DNA of 64,000 bases from Taibaiella chishuiensis (lineage in GTDB: Bacteria > Bacteroidota > Bacteroidia > Chitinophagales > Chitinophagaceae): assembly GCF_003014535.1 (NCBI RefSeq), contig NZ_PYGD01000003.1:310001-374000 (forward strand). Direction: 5' to 3'. Position numbers and translations under genes: made by a program. Below the pieces are notes generated by a model, which saw nothing but the letters and a program-made list of their open reading frames with translations, was not told the origin of the DNA and did not search any database. Shown here piece by piece: positions 1 to 7,678 of the stretch (position 1 is the stretch's first letter; each line of letters starts with the position of its first letter).

Positions 1-757
1 CCAGGAAGTACGGCGTTGGGCGCTGGAACAACGCGGCGAAATCGAATTGCTGCAGAAAAACGAACAATTCCGCAAGGAGTTCCTCATGAACCTGGCCCAC
101 GAACTGCGGACGCCCATATTTACCGTACAAGGTTATGTGCACACCCTGCTGAACGGCGCTATCGACGATGCTTCGGTAAACCGTAAGTTCCTGAGCAACG
201 CAACCAAAGGCATTCAACGCCTGGTACAGCTGGCCGACGATCTCGACCAGATCTCCAAGCTCGAATCCGGTAAGATCCCGATCATACAGGAGTCGTTTGT
301 GGTGCAGGAGCTGATCCGCGATGTATACGAAGAACTGATGTTGAAAGCCAGGGAACGCAATATAACCCTGCAGATCAAAAAAGGTACCGAATCGCCTATC
401 ACGGTGTATGCCGATAAGCAAAAGATAAAACAGGTCATGGTCAACCTGGTCGAAAATGCCTTGAAATATGGAAATGACGGCGGCACGGTTACCGCAGGTT
501 TTTACCAGATGGACGAAGGGCACGTGTATGTGGAAGTGTCTGACGACGGCCCGGGTATTGCCGAACAGCACCTGCCCCGTATATTCGAACGCTTCTATCG
601 TGCCGACCGCAGCCGTAGCCGCGAAATAGGGGGAACCGGCCTGGGGCTTGCCATCGTAAAACATATCGTGGAAGCACATGGACAAACGGTGAATGTGCGC
701 AGTAAGCTGGGGGTCGGTTCGTCGTTTGGCTTCACCCTCGATAAAGGAAAATCATAA
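1..757 (+). CDS. Sensor histidine kinase, PhoR-like, 5' end outside window
   Basis: Only the cytoplasmic kinase part is visible, since the reading frame is open to base 2 and the sensor/HAMP part lies off the left edge. Seen in order: the phospho-acceptor H box NLAHELRTPIF (His codon at 98-100), the N box VNLVENALKYG, the G1 box SDDGPGIAE and the G2 box GGTGLGLAIVKH, which together form a complete HisKA plus HATPase_c module. By family it autophosphorylates on His and passes the phosphate to a response regulator. The residues before the H box (EVRRWALEQRGEIELL) resemble the PhoR-type kinases of Bacteroidota. Its regulator is probably upstream of the window, or could be the solitary OmpR-type regulator at 47253. 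A TTG at 47 is in frame but is not the start. A bidirectional hairpin terminator follows. Confidence 0.93.
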   Translation, partial: QEVRRWALEQRGEIELLQKNEQFRKEFLMNLAHELRTPIFTVQGYVHTLLNGAIDDASVNRKFLSNATKGIQRLVQLADDLDQISKLESGKIPIIQESFVVQELIRDVYEELMLKARERNITLQIKKGTESPITVYADKQKIKQVMVNLVENALKYGNDGGTVTAGFYQMDEGHVYVEVSDDGPGIAEQHLPRIFERFYRADRSRSREIGGTGLGLAIVKHIVEAHGQTVNVRSKLGVGSSFGFTLDKGKS

Positions 758-761
758 ACAT

Positions 762-797
762 AAAAAAACACCCGCCAGGATAGCGGGTGTTTTTTTT
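762..797. terminator. Bidirectional intrinsic terminator
   Basis: An 8-bp perfect stem (768-775 with 783-790, ACACCCGC/GCGGGTGT) has an A run on the left and a T run on the right, so it can end transcription from both the kinase (+) and the convergent methyltransferase (-). Confidence 0.9.
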
Positions 798-807
798 ATC
801 GGTAAGC

Positions 808-1575
808 TTAGCGCTCTTTTCTACATAGATAAATAGTTTCGGAAGGGGAGATCCGGTACCGGTCTGCCAGTTCGGCGGGCATCCGCTCCGCGTAGTCGTC
901 GGTGGTTACCGCAAAGCCGGCTTCTTCCAGTTTTTGTTTATAATCCAGTCCGAAAAGGCGTACATGGTCTTTTTGCCAGTAGTGGATGGCACGCTCTTCG
1001 GGCGAGGTAATGCTTTTGTCTTCGTAGGTTTCGGTACGGGTTATATCGATCGGCACCTGGAAAATGCCCCAGCCGCCGGGGCGCATAATGCGGTACAGCT
1101 CACGCATGCATTGTGCCGAATCTTCTACATGTTCCAATACGTGGTTGCAAAAGATAACGTCGAAACTATTGTCTTCGAAGGGCGCATGGTGCAGGTCGAA
1201 ATGCACATCGGCGATAGGCGAGTTATAGTCGCCCGTGGTATAATCCAGGTTCTTCATGCCCCGGAAGATCTTAAAAAAACATTGCTCGGGTGCAATGTGC
1301 AGCATCTTATAGGGAGCCGTGAAAAAGTCGGTTTTTTCTTTAAGGTATAACCACAGCAGCCTGTGCCTCTCGAGCGACATGGTGCCGGGACTCAGTACGT
1401 TGTTGCGTTCCGCCCTGCCGCTATAGCCATAAGGAAGAAATTTGCGGTAGGTTTTCCCATTGATCGGGTCTTCATAACGGTTGCCGGCATACAGCAGCGG
1501 CGATACTTTCTGAAATGCCAGGCTTAACTTAATGAGTATAGGACGGGGTATGGTTCGTAAAAGGAAATGAAACAT
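808..1575 (-). CDS. Class I SAM-dependent methyltransferase
   Basis: 255 residues with the methyltransferase type 11 core: the region TTGDYNSPIADVHFDLH, then VIFCNHVLEHVED (motif II-like, acidic end of a beta strand) and RIMRPGGWGIFQVPI (post-motif). By family it transfers a methyl group from S-adenosylmethionine, but the substrate cannot be told from sequence. The N-terminal part is basic and carries two short hydrophobic stretches without a clear signal peptide, so it is probably cytoplasmic. It is a single-gene unit sharing a terminator with the convergent kinase. A weak promoter-like box TATTTTCG (one mismatch to TAnnTTTG) lies on the minus strand at 1602-1609, about 27 bases upstream of the ATG. 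Confidence 0.85.
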   Translation of the reverse strand: MFHFLLRTIPRPILIKLSLAFQKVSPLLYAGNRYEDPINGKTYRKFLPYGYSGRAERNNVLSPGTMSLERHRLLWLYLKEKTDFFTAPYKMLHIAPEQCFFKIFRGMKNLDYTTGDYNSPIADVHFDLHHAPFEDNSFDVIFCNHVLEHVEDSAQCMRELYRIMRPGGWGIFQVPIDITRTETYEDKSITSPEERAIHYWQKDHVRLFGLDYKQKLEEAGFAVTTDDYAERMPAELADRYRISPSETIYLCRKER

Positions 1576-1666
1576 TTATCGACTTTAATACATTTGATTT
1601 GCGAAAATAAGCAATTATTCAACGAATTAAAGTTTTTAGTGCCCCCTGTAATAAGCCGCTATTCCT

Positions 1667-1697
1667 AAAAAGGGCAGTCCTGCAAAAGGACTGCCCT
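1667..1697 (-). terminator. Intrinsic terminator of the 1745-2203 gene
   Basis: A 10-bp perfect stem, 1671-1680 with 1688-1697 (AGGGCAGTCC/GGACTGCCCT), is followed on the minus strand by TTTT. It lies 47 bases past the stop of the cysteine-rich secreted protein gene. Confidence 0.85.
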
Positions 1698-1744
1698 GTG
1701 CCTGGTTGCATTTATAACCGGCGCAACCTGTACGGATGTTGCTA

Positions 1745-2203
1745 TCAGGGAATTATTTCGAGTATAGCATAGTCATTGGGGTTAGGCTGGGGGTACCAGA
1801 TGGCTTTTACGTCGCCACATACGGTGCAGTTGGATTCGTGTGCCTTAACCATAGCCGACTGGGGAAAGCCGGAGCAGGTTTCACCCACGCCCACGGCATC
1901 GCCCAGGCCCGTACAACCCGAGCCCGAAGCCGCCTGGAATATTTTAGCATAAAGAAAGTACTGGGCGCCCGAAGCCGCAGACCCAGGATAATTGGTATAA
2001 TCGAAGGTCATTACCGTAAAGGGCGGCACGGCAAATTCGGCTCCTTCATATTTCGGTGCGCAGGGATCAATGGTCGGTTCCGACAAGCGCAACGACAGGT
2101 GGATGGTACAACCGGTCGTATTGTTGATCTTAATGTTTTTGGCCTGGGCAAAACCGATATGCGAAAGCAGGAGTAATGCCGGGATCATAAAGAAACTTTT
2201 CAT
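1745..2203 (-). CDS. Cysteine-containing secreted protein of unknown function
   Basis: 152 residues with a clear Sec signal peptide (MKSFFMIPALLLLSHIGFAQA, cleavage near residue 21). The mature part begins with KNIKINNTTGCTIHLSLRL, a beta-strand-like start, and holds seven cysteines, among them an ESNCTVCGD CxxC pair near the C terminus. The even mix of beta-forming residues, Gly, Pro and Cys suggests a small disulphide-stabilised beta fold in the periplasm or outside the cell. I do not recognise the family. It has no T9SS sorting domain and no lipobox. It stands alone between the methyltransferase and the SpmAB fusion and has its own terminator. Confidence 0.8.
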   Translation of the reverse strand: MKSFFMIPALLLLSHIGFAQAKNIKINNTTGCTIHLSLRLSEPTIDPCAPKYEGAEFAVPPFTVMTFDYTNYPGSAASGAQYFLYAKIFQAASGSGCTGLGDAVGVGETCSGFPQSAMVKAHESNCTVCGDVKAIWYPQPNPNDYAILEIIP

Positions 2204-2514
2204 AAGCAGTGTTTCGGATGGTTAGTTAAAAAAGAAAATTGAGTGCAAGCGGTGGATCGCGCGGTTTAAATGCCCACCGAAGTTCGCCGGTGCCGAGGGC
2301 ATAAAATGCCCCTTTAGTAAATGATAATTAATGGGTTTCGCTAATAAGAAACCGTGTATGCCTAATTCGTTATCTTCGCCGGCCCCTGGCAATTTTTAAT
2401 GCAGATAAAAAACGGGGCAGGTTGGTTTTTGTCATCCGGAAAACCATGCTGAGGTATACGTTTGCGCTTCGAATTGGCGGATTTTTTATGGTTTATTTTT
2501 TTATCACCAATAAG

Positions 2515-2754
2515 ATGCAGCACCATTTAACGATGCTTGCAGGCCTGGGTTTGCTATTGCTTACCGCCTGCCAAAAGAAGGTATCCCCGGAAAACCGCGG
2601 AACTCCTCAACACAGGCTGTTCCGTTTACCGGGTATTGAGCTTGCCGCATTTTTAACTATATTCGTTTCCCGTAACCCGATGGCCGCCAGTAATTGCCGG
2701 CCATCGCTTGTATCGTCAACCCCACATCTGTACCTTTATACAATATGGCCTTAA
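2515..2754 (+). CDS. Possible small lipoprotein (doubtful gene)
   Basis: From the ATG at 2515 (or 2533) the product starts with a convincing lipoprotein signal, MLAGLGLLLLTACQKK, with a lipobox cysteine. After about 20 further residues the sequence no longer looks selected as protein and runs over the start of the next gene at 2745. It may be a real short lipoprotein, a decayed remnant of a longer one, or chance. A TATCTTCG box at 2371-2378 could drive it and the downstream gene. Extension to a TTG at 2422 adds only unlikely sequence and was not used. Confidence 0.3.
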   Translation: MQHHLTMLAGLGLLLLTACQKKVSPENRGTPQHRLFRLPGIELAAFLTIFVSRNPMAASNCRPSLVSSTPHLYLYTIWP

Positions 2755-4151
2755 GCAGGATATGGAGCGCTTTTATACTTATCGCGGTATTCGCCGCGGC
2801 TCTCCAGTATGTTACCCCCGGCGGCAACCGGCATATCTACAGTAAAATGGTAACCGGTAAGTCAGGCGATACGGCCATGACCCTCCGCTACGACAGCAGC
2901 AATGTGCCGCAACAGGTACTGCTGCAACTCGAGGGCAAGGCCGAATACAAAAAAGGGGAAGACCGTATTCTTAAAACCCCGGAAGGTGCCTACCTGGTTT
3001 ATAAGGAGCAGGCGGCCGATGGGGTATTGGCCACCTGTAAAACCGCGGTGGAGATTTGTATCGGCCTGATCGGTATCATGGCCCTGTTCATGGGTTTTAT
3101 GAAGATCGCCGAAAACGCAGGTGGGATACGGCTTTTGTCCCGCATTATCGGTCCCTTTTTCGGCAGGCTCTTTCCCGATGTGCCCCGGGGCCACCCGGCT
3201 ATGGGGCATATGATGCTTAATTTTTCAGCCAACCTGCTGGGGCTGGACAATGCAGCCACACCTTTCGGCATCAAGGCCATGGAAAGCCTGCAGGAGCTCA
3301 ACCCCGACAAGACCAGGGCCACCAATGCCCAGATCATGTTTCTTTGCCTGCATGCCGCAGGCCTTACCCTGATACCGGTTTCCATTATCGCCATCCGGGC
3401 CAAGATGAACGCGGCCAATCCCACCGATATCTTCCTGCCCTGTATGATCGCCACCTTCGTGGCCACCGTGGCCGCTATGATCATCGTATCCCTGCGGCAG
3501 AAGATCAACCTGTTCCAGCCGGTTATCCTGGGCTGGATACTCGGTATATCGGCGCTCATCGCCCTCATGATCAGATATATTGCCAGCCTGGATAAAGCGG
3601 ATATGGAGCTATTTTCCGCAACACTGAGCAATGGCCTTATCCTGCTGATCTTCCTGCTGATCGTTGTGGGCGCTTTGTATAAAAAGATCAATGTGTTCGA
3701 CGCCTTTGTAGAGGGCGCCAAGGGCGGTTTCGAAACTTCGGTTAAGATTATTCCCTACCTTGTCGGTATGCTCGTCGCCATCAGCCTGCTGCGTACCAGC
3801 GGTGTATTCGACCTGGTTACCAATGGGCTCAAATACCTGTTCGGACTGATGCATATGAATACCGGCTTCGTAGATGCCTTGCCTACTGCCCTCATCAAAC
3901 CCCTCAGTGGCAGCGGCGCCCGGGGTATGATGGTGGATACGATGAAGGTATTCGGTCCCGATTCTTTTGCGGGCCGGCTCAGCAGCGTGTTCCAGGGCAG
4001 CTCCGACACTACCTTTTATGTAATTGCCGTTTACTTTGGCGCGGTGGGTGTGAAAAATACCCGGTATGCCATAGGCGCTATGCTGCTGGCCGACCTGGTC
4101 GGTATCATTACCGCAATACTGATCTGCAGCTACTGGCCCTGGCCCGCCTGA
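2745..4151 (+). CDS. SpmA-SpmB fusion, nucleoside-recognition (Gate) domain membrane protein
   Basis: 468 residues from ATG 2745. A first hydrophobic segment near residues 8-25 is followed by a polar loop and then two related multi-spanning halves. The first half carries the SpmA-like stretch NFSANLLGLDNAATPFG. The second half carries the SpmB-like GGFETSVKIIPYLVG and ALIKPLSGSGARGMM, with FQGSSDTTFYVIAVYFG near the end. In Firmicutes SpmA and SpmB are separate spore-maturation proteins. In Bacteroidota the two are fused and have nothing to do with spores; they are predicted transporters of unknown substrate. I preferred ATG 2745 over an in-frame start at 2694 because the upstream residues are not conserved-looking and 2745 gives the usual N terminus. 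A strong terminator follows. Confidence 0.88.
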   Translation: MALSRIWSAFILIAVFAAALQYVTPGGNRHIYSKMVTGKSGDTAMTLRYDSSNVPQQVLLQLEGKAEYKKGEDRILKTPEGAYLVYKEQAADGVLATCKTAVEICIGLIGIMALFMGFMKIAENAGGIRLLSRIIGPFFGRLFPDVPRGHPAMGHMMLNFSANLLGLDNAATPFGIKAMESLQELNPDKTRATNAQIMFLCLHAAGLTLIPVSIIAIRAKMNAANPTDIFLPCMIATFVATVAAMIIVSLRQKINLFQPVILGWILGISALIALMIRYIASLDKADMELFSATLSNGLILLIFLLIVVGALYKKINVFDAFVEGAKGGFETSVKIIPYLVGMLVAISLLRTSGVFDLVTNGLKYLFGLMHMNTGFVDALPTALIKPLSGSGARGMMVDTMKVFGPDSFAGRLSSVFQGSSDTTFYVIAVYFGAVGVKNTRYAIGAMLLADLVGIITAILICSYWPWPA

Positions 4152-4178
4152 TCAGGCGCCACAGGGTGAAAAAATACA

Positions 4179-4207
4179 GGCAGGTAATACGCTTACCTGC
4201 TTTTTTT
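4179..4207 (+). terminator. Intrinsic terminator after the SpmAB fusion
   Basis: Stem GCAGGTAA/TTACCTGC (4180-4187 with 4193-4200) with a 5-base loop, followed by seven T. Confidence 0.9.
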
Positions 4208-4368
4208 ATGCCTGTAAAAACAGCTGTTGATAACTAATAAAATAATGTTATAGTTTTTTTTAATTTGCCCCGGAACGTGCTATTTCTTTGAAAACTAATT
4301 ATTATTGAAAAATCGGATAACAGCGCTGCCTTTATATTCATTTTTTAATTTTAAAAAAACCAGTAAAC

Positions 4369-4602
4369 ATGAAAAAGAAAAGCCTCAATGCAAAACTGTC
4401 CATCGAAAAAAATGTAATCTCTTCCCTGAACGACTTACAGAAAGACCAGGTACTGGGCGGCGCAGCCAGCGTAGAACGTCCCTGTGCTACCATTACCACT
4501 TTACCCCCAACATTTGCCAACTGCCCTACACTGCGTGTAGATTGCCAGGCTTCCCAGATCGATCCGATATCCTGTCACGGGATTACCAACCTCAAATGCT
4601 AA
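4369..4602 (+). CDS. Orphan RiPP precursor, class I lanthipeptide-like leader
   Basis: 77 residues. The N-terminal half, MKKKSLNAKLSIEKNVISS then LNDLQKDQVLGGA, matches the leader style of Bacteroidota class I lanthipeptide / GG-type natural-product precursors: a basic start, an LS-x-x-K-x-x-I-x-x-L-N core and a Gly-Gly cleavage site at residues 30-31. The remaining core of about 46 residues has five Cys (PCAT, NCPT, DCQA, SCHG and a C-terminal KC) and about nine Ser/Thr, as expected of a substrate for thioether ring formation. No LanB, LanC, radical-SAM, peptidase or ABC exporter gene is near; the neighbours are a membrane protein and a DUF5686 gene. Modification, if any, would have to act in trans. 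It is flanked by terminators on both sides, so it is a single-gene transcript. The family call rests on leader resemblance only. Confidence 0.72.
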   Translation: MKKKSLNAKLSIEKNVISSLNDLQKDQVLGGAASVERPCATITTLPPTFANCPTLRVDCQASQIDPISCHGITNLKC

Positions 4603-4647
4603 CACAGCACCAGGTATAATTTACCGGCGGCTATGGCCGTTATCCGG

Positions 4648-4690
4648 AAAAAAGCGGCCCTTGTCTACCAGACAAGGGCCGCTTCATATA
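4648..4690. terminator. Strong hairpin between the RiPP precursor and DUF5686 gene
   Basis: A 15-bp perfect stem, 4652-4666 with 4670-4684 (AAGCGGCCCTTGTCT and its complement), has a 3-base loop. An A run on its left makes it a terminator for the leftward DUF5686 gene, and it may also stop the precursor transcript. Confidence 0.85.
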
Positions 4691-4705
4691 TTACACGATC
4701 GGTGT

Positions 4706-7234
4706 TTATTCGCCGCGGGTATTCTTTACGCCGAGCAATTGCCACAACACTTCGCCAAAGCCGATACGCACGCCCACCGAAGGTTTGCCTTTACCGCTCT
4801 CGTAACCGGCAATCAGGTCTACACGGCCGAAGCGCACCATTTTAATACCGATGTTTTCCAGTCCTACGAATACTTCTGCATAGTAGTTGTCCTTATTGAT
4901 GTACAGGGCGTTCGAACCGCCTACCAGGTACCAGTCCAGCCTCCTGAATACCGGTATCTTATTGGTCAGCAGGCCGCCAAGATGCCATTCGGCATGGGCC
5001 TGCACATAAAAGTCGGCGGTATTGCTGTACTTATAATAAGGCGCCAGCTGGAAGCTGTTCAGGTAAGGGTTGGCCAGGAAGGTCTGGTTGCCGAACAAGT
5101 GCTTCATATCCGGTATGCCCACATAATTCCTGTTGAGGAAGCCGCCGGCCATTACCCGGTAGTCGAGGCGGCCCAGTAAACGCATCCGGATCTTATGTTC
5201 TACCTCGGCACTCCATTTATCAAAGTCCGATTTACTGTCGAAGATATTGGGTATACCTTTCGTGTAACGCGCTGTAAATACCGGTGCATCGCTGCTCTGG
5301 GGCGATTTATACTTAGGGTATTGCGTATACTTCCAGCCCGGTTGGTAACTGATGGATGCATTGATCACTGCGGCTTTATGCGCTTCGAACAGGGGCAGGG
5401 TGCCCGGCTGGTTAGGCGTCAGGTTTACCTTTTGCTTGTCGCTGAAGGTGTAGTCGGTGGTGTTTTCGAGCGGTAAACGTTGCTCGTAAGCCAATCCCAG
5501 TGAGGCTTTCAGTCCATTGCCCCATTCGCGGGAAACATTGAACCTGCCCAGGCGCGCCTGGTATAACTTCATGTAATTCTGTCCGCCGAACAAGGTATAG
5601 GCCTCGTTGATCAGGGGTGTAATAGGATCGTTATTATTGAGCTGGTATACGTATTGTCCGCCTTGCAGCCCGAAGCGCCAGGTACGGCCTTTCCAGGCCG
5701 GGTCCTGCAGGGCATAGTTATATTTAAGGAGCGCATTGTAACGGCTGTTGCTAAACCCGTAGCGGTTCAGAAGCTCCAGCGCATATACCTTGTCTTCGTT
5801 GATGCGGTGGTCCCAGCGCAGGCCCAGTGTGGCGTTCAGGCCTTCTACGGTATTGTAGGCAATAGAGCTTATCAGGGGCCTCATGCTCCAGGTATTCTTA
5901 CCCACTTTTATCGTAGGACCCGACAGCAGGAATGCACCTACACCGAGCTCCCGGCTGGGAATACGGCTAAGTGAATCCTGTTTCGCCTTCTTGAAAGTAT
6001 ACAGGCTGTCCTTTACGCGGTAATCTTTTACTTCATCTGTTTCCAAAGGTACCGGGCGCAGGGTATCCCAGTAGGCGGCGCTGCGTTCAGTAGCGGAGGA
6101 GTCGTAAGAAGAAATAATCTTGCCGGCAAAACGGTCGTCGCTGATCGGCTGGTTGATCTTCATGTTTTTGTAGGCCGTCAGGAAGTTGCCGGAAATATTA
6201 ATGCCCAGTATATTGAGTACAGGATAAAGCACCTGGCTGTGTATAGTCCATACATCTTTAGCTACCGGCACGTAGTACTGCTCCAGGCGCAGGGTATCGA
6301 TATTCTGGATCTGCGACTCCTTGCCCAGGGTCAATTCCACGCTCTGGAACACCCATTCGTCGTCGACTACATATACATACCCGGTAAATAAAGGCTCGAA
6401 TTTCCTTTTAGGCGTTACCTGGATCTTATTGATCATGCGGTCGCCTTCCATATAACTGCCCAGGAACTTATAACGGTAGTAAAGAAATGCATTGCTGTTG
6501 GCCGGCGAAATAAACCCGCGTTCATTCAGGCCTTCCATAATCTTGATATTGTTGGCGTATATATTGATGATCGGGGGCATCGTATTAAAGCCAAGTCCCT
6601 GCGGGTCGCCGCTCTGGCGTACCGATACTACCCGGGTATATTCCTTCGAAGGCGCTTTAAAGGCGTATTGGGTATACTGTTCGAGCAGGTAGATAATGCC
6701 TTTACCCGTAGAATCCAGGCCCAGTCCGTCGTTCACGGCATCCTGGTCGTTGACCTTTAGTTTTTTGCCCATGAAAGAGGTGATCTTGGATTGCAGGCGC
6801 AGTGTGCCTTTCAGGTAGATGTCGGATTCGAGTGTGCGGATCAGTTGCTCATGGTATTTGCGACGTTCGATCACCTTGCGCATAATCGGGTAGGCGGGGT
6901 CTTCGCCGTTGGCTTTTACCGTTACTTCTTTAACTTCCAGCGTTTGCGGGTTCAGCTGGAAATTGACCGTTGTTGTGGCATCGCCGTTTACCTGTTTGGT
7001 TACGGTCTTGTAACCGATGTACTGGCAGCTGAGGGTATGGGCGCCATTGCTGAGCTCCAGGGTGTAATAGCCATCACCATTGGCCGAGGTACCGTTGGCC
7101 GTACCTTTTTCCAGTACGGTGGCAAAGGGCAGGGCAGCGCCCGTCTCATCGGTGATCTTTCCTTTTATGGTCAGGGCAAAGGCGCCGCCCGCAAAAAGGC
7201 AAAGGAACAAAAGGGTAGATAATGTGGTTTTCAT
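4706..7234 (-). CDS. DUF5686 / carboxypeptidase-like regulatory domain protein, outer membrane
   Basis: 842 residues with a signal peptide (MKTTLSTLLFLCLFAGGAFA). Residues about 21-105 form a carboxypeptidase-regulatory-like beta domain (TIKGKITDETGAALPFATV ... GYKTVTKQV), like the N terminus of SusC-type proteins. The rest matches DUF5686, starting with DPAYPIMRKVIERRKYH and ending in alternating aromatic and polar strands typical of an outer-membrane barrel. Its function is unknown; by family it is a Bacteroidota envelope protein that some place near TonB-dependent systems. No TonB box or plug domain is visible. It is a single-gene unit that ends at the strong hairpin. Confidence 0.85.
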   Translation of the reverse strand: MKTTLSTLLFLCLFAGGAFALTIKGKITDETGAALPFATVLEKGTANGTSANGDGYYTLELSNGAHTLSCQYIGYKTVTKQVNGDATTTVNFQLNPQTLEVKEVTVKANGEDPAYPIMRKVIERRKYHEQLIRTLESDIYLKGTLRLQSKITSFMGKKLKVNDQDAVNDGLGLDSTGKGIIYLLEQYTQYAFKAPSKEYTRVVSVRQSGDPQGLGFNTMPPIINIYANNIKIMEGLNERGFISPANSNAFLYYRYKFLGSYMEGDRMINKIQVTPKRKFEPLFTGYVYVVDDEWVFQSVELTLGKESQIQNIDTLRLEQYYVPVAKDVWTIHSQVLYPVLNILGINISGNFLTAYKNMKINQPISDDRFAGKIISSYDSSATERSAAYWDTLRPVPLETDEVKDYRVKDSLYTFKKAKQDSLSRIPSRELGVGAFLLSGPTIKVGKNTWSMRPLISSIAYNTVEGLNATLGLRWDHRINEDKVYALELLNRYGFSNSRYNALLKYNYALQDPAWKGRTWRFGLQGGQYVYQLNNNDPITPLINEAYTLFGGQNYMKLYQARLGRFNVSREWGNGLKASLGLAYEQRLPLENTTDYTFSDKQKVNLTPNQPGTLPLFEAHKAAVINASISYQPGWKYTQYPKYKSPQSSDAPVFTARYTKGIPNIFDSKSDFDKWSAEVEHKIRMRLLGRLDYRVMAGGFLNRNYVGIPDMKHLFGNQTFLANPYLNSFQLAPYYKYSNTADFYVQAHAEWHLGGLLTNKIPVFRRLDWYLVGGSNALYINKDNYYAEVFVGLENIGIKMVRFGRVDLIAGYESGKGKPSVGVRIGFGEVLWQLLGVKNTRGE

Positions 7235-7665
7235 GCACTGGAATTGATGTTGTATCTATAAATGGGGTGTACTGGTTTTAATGGGCCGGCCTGCGCCGGC
7301 GTCGCGCTACCGGTATGCCGGTACAAACTCAGGCAAAACTAGCAGCACTGGTGCGCAACAATGTTCATTTTTCGACAAAAGGCGGTTTATCTTCGACATT
7401 TTATGCTTCGGCAATGATCAACCCGCAGGCCTTGCTCCTATTGCCTCCGGTCCTGTTTAAAAGTCAGGGTACCGGTAAGCGCACACTGCCGCCTGCCCGG
7501 TTGTATTGCCGGGCGAAAGATAATATACGTTGCCGAGATATTCCTGGCTATACATCGTGCCCGGTCAGAAAAAGTTACACCTGCCCGGAAAAATATTTTT
7601 ATTCCCCTGGGAGCGGCAATTCCCATGGCGGTATTTAAAAAGTTCCGGGGCGTTACGGATTTTAT
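7235..7665. other. Intergenic region between DUF5686 gene and purB
   Basis: About 430 bases between two divergent genes. Short reading frames on both strands have no protein-like composition. I see a small stem GCCCGG/CCGGGC at 7495-7514 and a stretch rich in GCCGG near 7283-7320, but no RNA family or clear operator. It must hold the DUF5686 promoter, for which I found no good TAnnTTTG match. Confidence 0.5.
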
Positions 7666-7673
7666 TACTTTTG
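7666..7673 (+). promoter_or_regulatory. -7 promoter element of purB
   Basis: TACTTTTG fits the Bacteroidota -7 consensus TAnnTTTG. Only five bases separate it from the purB ATG at 7679, so the transcript would start at or within a few bases of the AUG. No TTTG is found at the expected -33 position. Confidence 0.6.
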
Positions 7674-7678
7674 CACCC

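Noticed and set aside
4281-4290. Promoter box before the RiPP precursor
   Set aside because: TATTTCTTTG has four rather than two bases between TA and TTTG, and the TTTG at 4264 has the wrong spacing, so it was not listed.
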